This document shows positions 39,308 to 47,627 of a DNA stretch of 64,000 bases, piece by piece. The notes beneath the pieces are model-generated. The model saw only the letters and a program-made list of their open reading frames with translations, made no database searches and had not been told where the DNA came from. Each line of letters opens with the position of its first letter. Position 1 is the first letter of the stretch. Position numbers and translations under genes: made by a program. Origin of the DNA: Microbacterium sp. YJN-G. Lineage in GTDB: Bacteria > Actinomycetota > Actinomycetes > Actinomycetales > Microbacteriaceae. The stretch lies in assembly GCF_015040615.1 (NCBI RefSeq), contig NZ_CP060402.1:2852001-2916000 (forward strand), written 5' to 3'.

Positions 39308-41132
39308 CGTCGCCTCCCGACGTGCCTGCCGCGGTCGTCTCCACTGCGACGCCGAGGTACTCCTCCATTACGCGCGGATTGCGCTCGATCTGCTCGGGGT
39401 TGCCGTGCGCCATGACGGCGCCCTGCGCGAGCACGTAGATGTCGTCCGCGACCCGCAGCACGAGCTGGAAGTTGTGCTCCACGAGGATGACCGTCATGCC
39501 GGCATCGCGCAGTCGTGCGACCAGCTGCTCGAGCACCTCGAGCTCGTCCTCGTCGAGCCCCGAGGCCACCTCGTCCAGCAGGAGCACCTTGGGAGAGCCG
39601 ACCAGGCTGCGGGCGACCTCGAGCAGGCGCCGGTTGCCCAGCGGCAGCGAGTCGGCCATCTCGTCGCGCTGCTCGCTCAGCCCCACCAGGGCCAGCGCGC
39701 GCTCGGCCTCGACGCGGTCGGCGCGGCGCGCCCGCCAGTACGAGGGCAGCCGCAGCACGGATGCGATGATGCTGGCCCGCTCGCGGGCGTAGCGACCCGC
39801 CTCGACGGCCTCGAGCACGGTGAGCTTCTCGGGGACGTTCGGCGTCTGGAACGTGCGCGAGACGCCGGCCCTGGCCACCTTGTAGGAGGGCAGACCCTGG
39901 ATGTGCTCGTCGTCCAGCGTGATCGTGCCGGCGTCGGTGCGGTAGAAGCCCGAGATCATGTTCAGCAGCGTCGTCTTGCCCGAGCCGTTCGGCCCGATGA
40001 TCGCGGTGATCGCCCCGGGCTTCGCCTCGACGGTGACGTCGGAGAGCGCCTGGTTTCCGCCGAACGCCTTCGAGACGCCGTCGGTGCGCAGCAGCGCGCC
40101 CTGCAGGGTGTGGATCTCGGTGCTCGCCGGGGGCGTCGGGGCGTGGGCCCCGGTCTTCGCCATCGCGGCCTGATCGGCGCGGCGCACGAGCGAGCGCAGC
40201 AGGCCCGACAGTCCGCCGGTGAAGGCGACGCCGCCGATGAGCAGGAAGCCACCCGCGATGATGAGTCCGAACTGCTGGAAGTTCGTCGACTGGTTCATGC
40301 CGAACTGCAGCACGGCGGCGCCGATCAGCGCGCCGTAGATGCTCGCCGAGCCGCCGAAGATCGACGCCGCGAGCACGGTCATCGCGAACGAGAAGGCGAA
40401 CGCCTCGGGCGAGATGAACAGGTCGAGGTTGGCGAACAGCGCGCCGGCGAGGCCGGCGGGCAGCGCACCGATCGCATAGGCGGTGAGCTTGGCACGGAAG
40501 ACCGAGATGCCCATCGACGATGCCAGCACGGGGCTCTGCTTGAGCACCCGCAGGGCGGTGCCGTGGCGCGAGACGATGAGGTTGCGCATGAGCGCGAACA
40601 CGACGATCGCAATGCCGACGATGATGACGTAGTAGGTCTGCCCATCGATCAGCTGCCCGAACGAGGTCGGGGGCGCGATGCCGGAGAGTCCGTTGCGTCC
40701 GCCGGTCTCGGTCTTGAAGATCGACAGCACATCGGGCACGAGCAGGATCAGGAAGAACGACGTCATCGCCAGCGACCAGCTGCCCAGTCTCAGGCCGGGG
40801 ATGCCGGAGATGAGCCCGATCAGCAGCGCGGCCGCTGCACCGATGAGCAGCTGCAGCCAGATGTCGGTGACTCCGGCCTTGTTCGCAAGACCCGCGGCGT
40901 AGGCGCCGGCCGCGTACATCGCGACCTGTCCCATCGCCAGCTCACCCGCGTATCCGAGCGACAGGTTCAGCCCCACGACGATGAGCGCGAGGATCAGTGT
41001 CAGCTCGATCTGGCGTGTCACGCCGTAGGTCATTCCGAGCAGCGGCAGCAGGAGCAGCAGCACGCCGCATGCGAGGGGCCAGATCCAACCGGGGATCGCC
41101 CGCAGCTTGAGCCAGAGGTCGGCCATGTTCAC
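39300..41132 (-). CDS. Fused LIV-type permease (LivM) and ATPase (LivG)
   Basis: About 610 residues. The first ~300 form the LivM-like permease (LVVGLNLSLGYAGELAMGQ, then LRVLKQSPVLASSMGISVFR and eight or so membrane helices). A linker of about 35 residues rich in Pro/Thr leads to a LivG ATPase: Walker A IIGPNGSGKTTLLNMISG, the LivG-type SRTFQTPNV, LPLGNRRLLEVARSL (a signature variant without the usual SGGQ, reading PLGNRR) and LLLDEVASGLDEDE. Fusion ensures 1:1 assembly. GTG at 41132 overlaps the livH stop; ATG at 41126 is the alternative start. Confidence 0.87.
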   Translation of the reverse strand: MNMADLWLKLRAIPGWIWPLACGVLLLLLPLLGMTYGVTRQIELTLILALIVVGLNLSLGYAGELAMGQVAMYAAGAYAAGLANKAGVTDIWLQLLIGAAAALLIGLISGIPGLRLGSWSLAMTSFFLILLVPDVLSIFKTETGGRNGLSGIAPPTSFGQLIDGQTYYVIIVGIAIVVFALMRNLIVSRHGTALRVLKQSPVLASSMGISVFRAKLTAYAIGALPAGLAGALFANLDLFISPEAFAFSFAMTVLAASIFGGSASIYGALIGAAVLQFGMNQSTNFQQFGLIIAGGFLLIGGVAFTGGLSGLLRSLVRRADQAAMAKTGAHAPTPPASTEIHTLQGALLRTDGVSKAFGGNQALSDVTVEAKPGAITAIIGPNGSGKTTLLNMISGFYRTDAGTITLDDEHIQGLPSYKVARAGVSRTFQTPNVPEKLTVLEAVEAGRYARERASIIASVLRLPSYWRARRADRVEAERALALVGLSEQRDEMADSLPLGNRRLLEVARSLVGSPKVLLLDEVASGLDEDELEVLEQLVARLRDAGMTVILVEHNFQLVLRVADDIYVLAQGAVMAHGNPEQIERNPRVMEEYLGVAVETTAAGTSGGDDE

Positions 41133-41986
41133 ACCGCCCGTTCCACGCGACGGGTGAACAGCCCCGTCGGCTTGACCATCAGAATCACGATGAGGATGAC
41201 GAACACCGTCAGGCCCGCGTAGTCGGCACCGATGTACCGCGTGGCCAGGGCCTCGGCGAGGCCCACGATCAGGCCGCCGACGAGCGTTCCCCACAGGGAG
41301 CCGAAGCCGCCGATGGCGAGCACGACGAATCCCTTGAGCGCCAGCGACGCGCCGAGCGTCGCGACGGCGTAGGTCTTGGGGCCGACGAAGATCCCCAGCA
41401 TGCCGGCGAGGACGCCGGTGAAGACGAAGGCGATGAGCGCGAAGCGGCGCACGTTGACGCCGCGCAGCTGGGCCGCCTCGGAGTTCTCGCTCATACCGAG
41501 CAGCGCGATGCCGGTCATGCTGCGCTTGGCGTACTGGGTGAGTCCCACGACGATCAGCACCACGAGCAGGACCAGCGCGAGCTCGACCGGATACAGCCGG
41601 CCGCCGAAGATCTCGAGCACCTGATCGCCGACGAAGAACGGCACACGACGCGGCTCGCCGCCCCAGATGACCTGGGCGATGCCCTCCATGACGATCGAGG
41701 CGCCCAGGGTGGTGACGAGCAGGTTGTGCGGGTCCTTCACGGGCCGGATGGCGATCCGCTCCTCGACCGCGGCGATCGCACCGACGATGACCGCGGCGAT
41801 GATCGCGACGAGCCACCAGGGCAGGGCCCAGACCACGATGCCGACGTATGCGAGGAACGCACCGAGCATCATGAGCGCGGCCTGCGCGAAGTTGAAGGTC
41901 TTCTGCGAGAGGAAGACGATGTTGTAGCCGATCGCCACGAGCGCGTACACGGCGCCCAGGGCCAGACCGGACCAGATGATGGTCAT
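41129..41986 (-). CDS. livH: LIV-type ABC transporter permease (LivH-like)
   Basis: 285-residue permease with eight or so membrane helices: SGLALGAVYALVAIGYNIVF at the N-terminus, FNFAQAALMMLGAFLAY, and the conserved coupling region EERIAIRPVKDP followed by ATLGASIVMEG. It pairs with the fused LivM-LivG protein to form the channel. Upstream lies a hairpin (42024..42061) and then the binding-protein gene. Confidence 0.88.
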   Translation of the reverse strand: MTIIWSGLALGAVYALVAIGYNIVFLSQKTFNFAQAALMMLGAFLAYVGIVVWALPWWLVAIIAAVIVGAIAAVEERIAIRPVKDPHNLLVTTLGASIVMEGIAQVIWGGEPRRVPFFVGDQVLEIFGGRLYPVELALVLLVVLIVVGLTQYAKRSMTGIALLGMSENSEAAQLRGVNVRRFALIAFVFTGVLAGMLGIFVGPKTYAVATLGASLALKGFVVLAIGGFGSLWGTLVGGLIVGLAEALATRYIGADYAGLTVFVILIVILMVKPTGLFTRRVERAV

Positions 41987-42023
41987 TGAGGTCGGGTTCC
42001 TTCCATCACGTCGTCGGAGGGAG

Positions 42024-42061
42024 GGCGGCGGCCCGGATCACGCTCGATCCGAGCCGCCGCC
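42024..42061. terminator. Intercistronic hairpin below the binding-protein gene
   Basis: GGCGGCGGCCCGGATC pairs with GATCCGAGCCGCCGCC (one mismatch, 6-base loop) between the binding-protein gene and livH. Its position suits a partial terminator or mRNA-stabilising stem that yields more binding protein than membrane components. Confidence 0.6.
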
Positions 42062-42081
42062 ACGGGGTCAGGCTGAGCGGC

Positions 42082-43305
42082 TCACGGCTGGAACTGGCCG
42101 TTGACGAGCTTGCCCGGCGGGATGAACGAGAACTCCTCGGGAGCGACGTTCGGGCCGTGGAAGTCCTTCTCGAAGGCGTACTTCTTGAGGATGGCGGTGC
42201 CGGCGGACTCCTGGACGGCCGGGTCGGTCAGTGCTTCGACGAGCGCCTTGACGTCGTCCACACCGCCTGCGGCCTCGGCCGCGGCCTTGAGCAGGAACAT
42301 CGAGTCGTAGTTGTACGCCAGGATGAGCGAGGAACGGATGTCACCGGCGTCGAGCATGTGCTCGACCGCCTCGTTGACGTCGGAGGCGTCCGGGTCGTAC
42401 TGGGTGCTCGCGTACACCTGCATGGTGAGGTTCTTGACCTGGTCGGTGCCGAGCACGCCGGCCGGTGCCTCGGTGGCGATCAGTCCGGTCGCCGACACCG
42501 AGGAGTTGCCCATGATCGGCACGTCCCAGCCGAGCTTCTCGATGCTCTGCAGCACGTAGCCGAGCGGCGCTCCGTAGGCGTCGAGGATCAGCACGTCGGG
42601 GTCGTCCTGCTTGAGCGCCGACAGCTGCGCGGTCATGTCGAGCGCCGCGTTGTCGAAGCCCTCGTTACCGGTGACGTTGAATCCGTTCTCGCCGAAGGTC
42701 TCCTCGGCCAGCGACCCGAACAGCTCGCCGTACGCACTGGAGCCGTGCAGGATCGCGACATCCTCGTAGCCGCGGCTCTCGGCCTCGGCCACGAACGAGC
42801 CGAGGTAGTCGGGCACCGAGGCACCGAGGTCGAAGCTGTACGGGTTGACCGAGGGGTCGCTCGAGCCGGCCGTGGGACCGATGTTGAACGAGAGGATCTC
42901 GCTCTGGGTCAGGATCGAGAGCGTCGCCTCGGTGATGGTCGAGGGGCCCGAGTTCATCACCAGCGCGGGTTTGCCCTCGGTGGCGATGTACTCGCGGAGC
43001 TTGGTGACCGCGACCGTCGGGTCGGCGTTGTCCTCGAGGTGGGTGATCTCGACCTCGCGATCGAGGATGCCGCCTGCGGCGTTGATGGCGGCGGCCGAGG
43101 CCAGCGCCGCCGTCACCGACGTCGTGGCGTTGTCGGCGAGGATGCCCTCGGCGCCGAGACCGCCGAGGACGACGACCTTGATCGGCCCTTCCTCGGAACC
43201 GCCCTCCGAGCCATTGCCCGCGGGGCTCCCGCCGGCGCAGCCGGCGAGCACCAGGGCAGTGGCGGCGGAAAGGACCGCGGCTGCTGTGATCTTCCTGAAA
43301 CGCAT
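42082..43305 (-). CDS. LIV-type substrate-binding lipoprotein
   Basis: 407 residues. A lipoprotein signal peptide (RKITAAAVLSAATALVLAGC) ends at Cys23, followed by a Gly/Ser/Glu-rich linker. The mature part is a periplasmic-binding-protein type I fold: KVVVLGGLGAEGILADN, AAAINAAGGILDREVEIT, FNIGPTAGSSDPSVNP. It captures the substrate outside the membrane for the LivH/LivM-G/LivF importer. Operator 9 lies 33 bases upstream of its ATG, placing the importer under KstR2-like control. Ligand unknown; amino acids are possible, but the regulon suggests a cyclic or branched carboxylate. Confidence 0.87.
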   Translation of the reverse strand: MRFRKITAAAVLSAATALVLAGCAGGSPAGNGSEGGSEEGPIKVVVLGGLGAEGILADNATTSVTAALASAAAINAAGGILDREVEITHLEDNADPTVAVTKLREYIATEGKPALVMNSGPSTITEATLSILTQSEILSFNIGPTAGSSDPSVNPYSFDLGASVPDYLGSFVAEAESRGYEDVAILHGSSAYGELFGSLAEETFGENGFNVTGNEGFDNAALDMTAQLSALKQDDPDVLILDAYGAPLGYVLQSIEKLGWDVPIMGNSSVSATGLIATEAPAGVLGTDQVKNLTMQVYASTQYDPDASDVNEAVEHMLDAGDIRSSLILAYNYDSMFLLKAAAEAAGGVDDVKALVEALTDPAVQESAGTAILKKYAFEKDFHGPNVAPEEFSFIPPGKLVNGQFQP

Positions 43306-43337
43306 GTAACTGCCCTTCTCGTCATTGAGTATTAGCG

Positions 43338-43351
43338 ACCAAACGCTTGCT
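43338..43351. promoter_or_regulatory. KstR2-type operator 9 (ABC importer)
   Basis: ACCAAACGCTTGCT, one mismatch to AnCAAGnnCTTGnT, upstream of the binding-protein gene (start 43305, -). Confidence 0.68.
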
Positions 43352-43388
43352 TAGTAAAACACATTCCGAGGCCTCGATCAACAGACAA

Positions 43389-43404
43389 CCAAACAATTGC
43401 TTGG
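43389..43404. promoter_or_regulatory. KstR2-type operator 10
   Basis: CCAAACAATTGCTTGG, a near-perfect 16-bp palindrome; two mismatches in the best 14-base alignment. It overlaps the -35 region of the rightward SDR promoter, whose -10 box is TAGATT at 43420..43425. Confidence 0.62.
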
Positions 43405-43419
43405 GATCTCGCGGAATGC

Positions 43420-43425
43420 TAGATT
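43420..43425 (+). promoter_or_regulatory. -10 box (TAGATT) of a leaderless-type promoter
   Basis: Ends seven bases before the ATG at 43433 with no ribosome binding site between; operator 10 lies immediately upstream. Confidence 0.5.
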
Positions 43426-43432
43426 CCGGGCC

Positions 43433-44248
43433 ATGATCGAGCACACCGCTGACTCCACCGCGCACCACCGGCAGCCCTCCTCCGAGCGCTCGGGCAGCGC
43501 ATCATCCGACCACGCGGGTATCGCAGTCGTGACAGGCGGGACGGGCGGCATCGGGTCTGCGATCGTCCGTCGGCTGGCGACTGAGGGCATCCGCACTGTC
43601 CTCACCTATCGTTCCACGGTTCCGGACGCACTTCTGCAGGAGCTGGGTGATCTCGTCAAGGCCGTGCCGCTCGACGTCACCGATGGGCAGGCCACACGCG
43701 ACCTGGCCGAGGACCTGCTCGCGCGCCACGGCGCTGTGCACACCGTGGTGCACGCCGCGGGCCCGCACGTGCCGATGGTGCACCTGTCGAAGGTCACCGT
43801 CGAGCAGTTCGCGACACAGGTCGATCAGGACCTCGTCGGCTTCTTCGCCGTGGCCCGGGCCTTCCTCCCCGCGCTGCGCGCCTCGGCCGGCTCGCTCACC
43901 GCCGTCACGAGCGCCGCCACGCGCCGCTATCCGGTGCGCGACGGGCTGTCGGCGGCGCCGAAGGGCGGCGTGGAGGCACTCGCCCGCGGGCTCGCCGCCG
44001 AAGAGGGCCGCTTCGGCGTGCGGGTGAACTGCGTCGGACCTGGGATGCTGTGGGACGGCATGTCCGCGCGGCTGATGGCGTCGGGCGATCTCGACCAGCG
44101 CGCCCTGGATGCCGCGATGGGCAACATCCCGCTGCGCCGCTTCGGCACCGCCGACGATATCGCCGAGGCCGTCGTGTTCCTCGCCTCGCCGCAGGCCGGA
44201 TTCATCACCGGCCAGAAGCTCGACGTCGACGGCGGCTTCGGGATCTGA
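43433..44248 (+). CDS. SDR-fold protein with Ser in place of the catalytic Tyr
   Basis: 271 residues. A 28-residue polar N-terminal extension precedes the SDR fold: VVTGGTGGIGSAIVRRL, VVHAAGPHVP (in place of NNAG), TAVTSAATRRYP and a C-terminal TGQKLDVDGGFG. The active-site motif is S173-A-A-P-K177; the usual Tyr of YxxxK is missing. A Tyr occurs nearby in RRYPVRDG but at the wrong spacing. Similar to enoyl-ACP/CoA reductase-like or non-catalytic SDRs. Monocistronic from a leaderless-type promoter under operator 10. Confidence 0.76.
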   Translation: MIEHTADSTAHHRQPSSERSGSASSDHAGIAVVTGGTGGIGSAIVRRLATEGIRTVLTYRSTVPDALLQELGDLVKAVPLDVTDGQATRDLAEDLLARHGAVHTVVHAAGPHVPMVHLSKVTVEQFATQVDQDLVGFFAVARAFLPALRASAGSLTAVTSAATRRYPVRDGLSAAPKGGVEALARGLAAEEGRFGVRVNCVGPGMLWDGMSARLMASGDLDQRALDAAMGNIPLRRFGTADDIAEAVVFLASPQAGFITGQKLDVDGGFGI

Positions 44249-44276
44249 GACTGCCGGTCAGCTGCCGCGCGCCTGC

Positions 44277-44864
44277 TCAGCGCTGCTGTTCGCGCAGCCG
44301 GCCGATGAGCCAGCCGATGCGCTCTGCCTCATCGTGGTAGAAGCGCTCGGACCACTCCAGCGCGATGCCCGAGAACCGCCAGGCCTCCTCCCGCTCCGCC
44401 CCGAGGGCGTGCGCGGCGGCGGCCGCGGCGCGCTCGAGCGCAGTGGCCCGGTAAGCCTCCAGCTGCGCGCACAGCCGGTCGAGGTCGCCGTTGTGCGCCG
44501 CCCACACCCGCAGGATGTGCGAGTGCTTCAGCACGACGGGATCGGGCTCGATCACATCGGCCCAGGTGCGGATGCTGCGCCGGCCGGCCTCGGTGATCTC
44601 GTAGACGCGGCGCGACTTGGCGGCATGCGTCTGCTCGACGCGCGACACCGCCAGGTCGAGCTGCTCCAGCCGGCGCAGCTCGCCGTAGATCTGGCTCTGC
44701 GAGGGTGCCCAGTAGAAGAACGCCAGGCTCTGCTCGGCCCACCGCTTGATGTCGTACCCCGACAGCGCCGAGCCGAAGGACAGGATGCCGAGCACCGCCC
44801 ACGTCGTGGCGGGCATCTCGGGCGTCACCGGGTCGAGCGTCGTCGAGTCATCGGCATCCGCCAC
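44277..44864 (-). CDS. PadR-family transcriptional regulator
   Basis: 195 residues: an N-terminal winged helix (TWAVLGILSFGSALSGYDIK, IYGELRRLEQLDLAVSRVEQ, RVYEITEAGRRSIRTW) and a C-terminal coiled-coil dimerisation domain as in PadR/Vir-like regulators. GTG at 44864 is chosen because GGAGGTG precedes it by seven bases. Divergent from the esterase/monooxygenase operon with the palindrome ACTATTCCTAATAGT between; a local repressor of that operon, independent of KstR2. Confidence 0.87.
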   Translation of the reverse strand: MADADDSTTLDPVTPEMPATTWAVLGILSFGSALSGYDIKRWAEQSLAFFYWAPSQSQIYGELRRLEQLDLAVSRVEQTHAAKSRRVYEITEAGRRSIRTWADVIEPDPVVLKHSHILRVWAAHNGDLDRLCAQLEAYRATALERAAAAAAHALGAEREEAWRFSGIALEWSERFYHDEAERIGWLIGRLREQQR

Positions 44865-44901
44865 TTGACACCTCCGCAATCCGTGAGATAGTCCTAATCG
44901 A

Positions 44902-44916
44902 ACTATTCCTAATAGT
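44902..44916. promoter_or_regulatory. Probable PadR operator
   Basis: ACTATTCCTAATAGT, six-base perfect arms with a three-base centre, in the 81-base divergent region between the PadR gene and 44946. A related TAGTCCTAAT stretch lies just to its left. The AT-rich composition contrasts with its surroundings. Confidence 0.6.
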
Positions 44917-44945
44917 CATACACGATGCGATCGAGGAGGATCGAC

Positions 44946-45905
44946 GTGGACGCAACGCAGCACATGCTCGAGCTGCTGAACTCGGGCTTCCCCGACATCA
45001 CCAGCATGGACCCGCTCGAGGCGCGCGCCGCCGTCGACGCGCGCGTACGGCCGCCGGACAACCTCGACGACGTCCACTCCGCGGAGGATGTCACGATCAT
45101 CAGCGGCGGCGCCGAGCTGCCGCTCCGGGTCTACACACCGCACGAGCCGCGCGAGACGCCGGCGGTCGTCTTCGCCCACGGCGGCGGGTTCCTGCACGGC
45201 TCCATCGCGAGCCATGACGGCTTCTGCCGGCGCTGGGCGCGCGGCACCGGGGCGACCGTCGTCTCCGTCGGCTACCGCCTGGCACCCGAGCACGCCGCGC
45301 CGGCCGGGCGCGACGACATGGTCGCCGCCGCCGACTGGGTCGCAGGCAGCGGACTCGCCGAGCACGGCATCGTGCTGGCGGGCGACAGCTCAGGCGGCAA
45401 TCTCGCCGCGGGCGCGGCCATCGTGCTGCGGGATCGCGGCGACAGCCCGGTCGTCGGCCAGGTGCTGATCTACCCCTTCCTCGACCCGTCGATGTCCACC
45501 GGCAGCCATCGCACCCGCGCGACCGGATTCTTCGTCACGGCCGAGCTGCTCGCCTACTACTGGCGCACCCTGCTCGGCGATGCCGCCGGTCCGCACGGCC
45601 CCGACGTCACGCCGCTCGGCGCCGACGATCTGAGCGACCTGCCGCCGGCGATCGTCATCACCGCGGGGCTGGACCCGCTCTGCGACGAGGGCTCCCTGTA
45701 CGCAGCGCGCCTGCGCAACGCCGGGGTCGAGGTGCTCGAGCGACGGCATCCGGATCAGTTCCACGGCTTCCTGACCATCCCCGGCTACCCGCCGGCGCAG
45801 TCGGCGGCAGCCATCCTCTGGAGCGACCTGCGCTCCGGCTTCGCCGCCACGGCATCCGCACAGCCTCACACCGAGAAGCCCCGCACCGAGAAGGAGCTCG
45901 CATGA
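44946..45905 (+). CDS. Alpha/beta-hydrolase, hormone-sensitive lipase (HSL) family esterase
   Basis: 319 residues. The HGGG oxyanion motif (78-81 in FAHGGGFLHG) and the nucleophile Ser148 in GDSSGG identify the HSL family; Asp in ITAGLDPLCDEG and His in DQFHGF complete the triad. It hydrolyses carboxyl esters or lactones. GTG at 44946 is chosen because GAGGAGGA lies five bases upstream; ATG at 44925 lacks one. ATGA overlap with the flavin monooxygenase gene suggests sequential action: ketone to ester/lactone, then hydrolysis to alcohol and acid. Confidence 0.87.
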   Translation: MDATQHMLELLNSGFPDITSMDPLEARAAVDARVRPPDNLDDVHSAEDVTIISGGAELPLRVYTPHEPRETPAVVFAHGGGFLHGSIASHDGFCRRWARGTGATVVSVGYRLAPEHAAPAGRDDMVAAADWVAGSGLAEHGIVLAGDSSGGNLAAGAAIVLRDRGDSPVVGQVLIYPFLDPSMSTGSHRTRATGFFVTAELLAYYWRTLLGDAAGPHGPDVTPLGADDLSDLPPAIVITAGLDPLCDEGSLYAARLRNAGVEVLERRHPDQFHGFLTIPGYPPAQSAAAILWSDLRSGFAATASAQPHTEKPRTEKELA

Positions 45906-47503
45906 CCATTCCCGACCACGACCTCATCGTCATCGGCGCCGGTTTCGCCGGCATGTACACGACCATCCATGCCGAACGGCGCGGCCTGAACGTGCTGGGG
46001 CTGGAGGCGGGCTCCGATGTGGGCGGCACCTGGTTCTGGAACCGCTACCCGGGGGCGCGCTGCGATGTCGAGAGTCTCGACTACTCGTACTCGTTCGATG
46101 ACGAGCTGCAGCGGGAGTGGCGCTGGAGCGAGCGCTACGCGACCCAGCCCGAGATCCTCAGCTACCTGAACCATGTGGCCGACCGGTTCGACGTGCGCCG
46201 GCACTACCGTTTCGGCGAGCGGGTCACCACGGCCGTCTGGGACGAGCAGGATCACGTGTGGGACGTCACCACCGAGAGCGGACTGCGTGCGACCGCACGC
46301 TGGCTCGTGATGGCCACCGGCAGCCTCTCACGACCGGTGCTGCCCGAGATCCCGGGGCGCGACGACTTCGCCGGCGAGGTGCTGCAGACCTCTGCCTGGC
46401 CGGATGCCCCGGTCGACTTCGCCGGAAAGCGCGTGGCGGTGATCGGCACCGGATCGTCGGGCGTGCAGGCCATCCCGATCATCGCGGATGGAGCCGCCGA
46501 GCTGACCGTCTACCAGCGCAGCGCGAACTACAGCGTTCCCGCGTTCAACCGGATGCTGGACGACGCGGAATGGGAGCTTCAGCAAGCCGGGCTCGTCGAG
46601 CGTCGCGAGCTGTCGTGGAACGGAGCGGCGGGGTCGCCGTGGACGAGCCACCCCGTGCCCTACTCCGAGGCCGATGAGGCCGAGCGCGAGGCGGTGTTCG
46701 AGGAGAGCTGGACGCGCGGCGGAGTGCTGTTCGCGAAGGCCTTCCAGGGCCTGACCGTCGACCCCGTGATCAACGATGCCGCGCGCGTCTTCTTCGAGCG
46801 CAAGCTCGCCGAGAAGGTGCTCGACCCGCAGGTGCGCGCCGATCTCACGCCATCCGATCACCCCGTGGGCACCAAGCGGATCTGCACCGACACGAACTAC
46901 TACGAGACCTACAACCGCCCGCACGTCGAGCTCGTGAACCTGCGTCGCGAGCCGATCACGCAGGTCACCGCCGACGGCATCCGCACGGCTGAGCGGCTGC
47001 GCGAGCACGACGTGATCGTGTACGCCACGGGTTTCGACGCCATGACCGGCGCGCTGACGAGCATCGATGTGCGCGGGCGTGACGGACGCTCGCTCCGTGA
47101 GGAGTGGAGCGGTTTTCCGCAGACCTATCTGGGCGTCGCGCTGCCTGGGTTCCCGAACCTGCTGGTGCTCAACGGACCCGGCAGCCCGAGCGTGCTGTCG
47201 AACATGGCGCTCACCTCCGAGCAGCAGGGCGAGTACGCGCTGCGGCTCATCGATCACTGCACGGCGAACCAGCTGACCTCGGCGGAGGCCAGGGCGGATG
47301 CCGCGCAGGACTGGACCGACCACGGGCTCGAGCTGGCCTCGCGCACCCTCTTCGGTGACGCACCGTCGTGGTACACCGGCTCCAACATCGCAGGCAAGGC
47401 GCGCGGCTTCCTGCCGTACATCGGCGGCTTCCGCGCGTACATCGACCGCTGTGACGCCGTCGCCGAGGCCGGATACGCCGGGTTCGTGCTGAGCAGTCGC
47501 TGA
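45902..47503 (+). CDS. Baeyer-Villiger-type flavin monooxygenase, cyclohexanone monooxygenase-like
   Basis: 533 residues, typical of type I Baeyer-Villiger monooxygenases. Two Rossmann motifs: GAGFAG (12-17) for FAD and GTGSSG (182-187) for NADPH. Further family blocks are GGTWFWNRYPGARCDVES, ICTDTNYYETYNRPHVELV, VYATGFDAMTGAL and NGPGSPSVLSNM, close to cyclohexanone monooxygenase. The fingerprint FxGxxxHxxxWP is present as FAGEVLQTSAWP: Gln162 replaces the conserved His. It would insert oxygen next to a carbonyl, giving an ester or lactone for the adjacent esterase. Control by the PadR protein is likely. Confidence 0.87.
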   Translation: MTIPDHDLIVIGAGFAGMYTTIHAERRGLNVLGLEAGSDVGGTWFWNRYPGARCDVESLDYSYSFDDELQREWRWSERYATQPEILSYLNHVADRFDVRRHYRFGERVTTAVWDEQDHVWDVTTESGLRATARWLVMATGSLSRPVLPEIPGRDDFAGEVLQTSAWPDAPVDFAGKRVAVIGTGSSGVQAIPIIADGAAELTVYQRSANYSVPAFNRMLDDAEWELQQAGLVERRELSWNGAAGSPWTSHPVPYSEADEAEREAVFEESWTRGGVLFAKAFQGLTVDPVINDAARVFFERKLAEKVLDPQVRADLTPSDHPVGTKRICTDTNYYETYNRPHVELVNLRREPITQVTADGIRTAERLREHDVIVYATGFDAMTGALTSIDVRGRDGRSLREEWSGFPQTYLGVALPGFPNLLVLNGPGSPSVLSNMALTSEQQGEYALRLIDHCTANQLTSAEARADAAQDWTDHGLELASRTLFGDAPSWYTGSNIAGKARGFLPYIGGFRAYIDRCDAVAEAGYAGFVLSSR

Positions 47504-47524
47504 GCAGCCGCTGAGCGGATCGGT

Positions 47525-47558
47525 GTCGGGGCGCGGCGTTGATCGCCGGCGCCCCGAC
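47525..47558. terminator. Hairpin after the monooxygenase gene
   Basis: GTCGGGGCGCGGCG pairs with CGCCGGCGCCCCGAC with one bulged base; ends the esterase-monooxygenase operon. Confidence 0.65.
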
Positions 47559-47597
47559 CCACGCTGGCCATGCCGCACTCCTGCCGCTACAGTGGCT

Positions 47598-47611
47598 AGC
47601 AAGCAATTGCT
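47598..47611. promoter_or_regulatory. KstR2-type operator 11
   Basis: AGCAAGCAATTGCT, one mismatch; the surrounding CAAGCAATTGCTTG (47600..47613) is a perfect palindrome. It ends 14 bases before the ATG at 47628 and overlaps the leader, next to the AAGGAGG ribosome binding site. Confidence 0.72.
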
Positions 47612-47627
47612 TGGTCAAGGAGGACGC

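Noticed and set aside
39300..41132. Artificial joining of livM and livG by sequencing error
   Set aside because: The linker is a clean in-frame Pro/Thr-rich stretch, and fused permease-ATPase proteins of this kind are known in actinobacteria.
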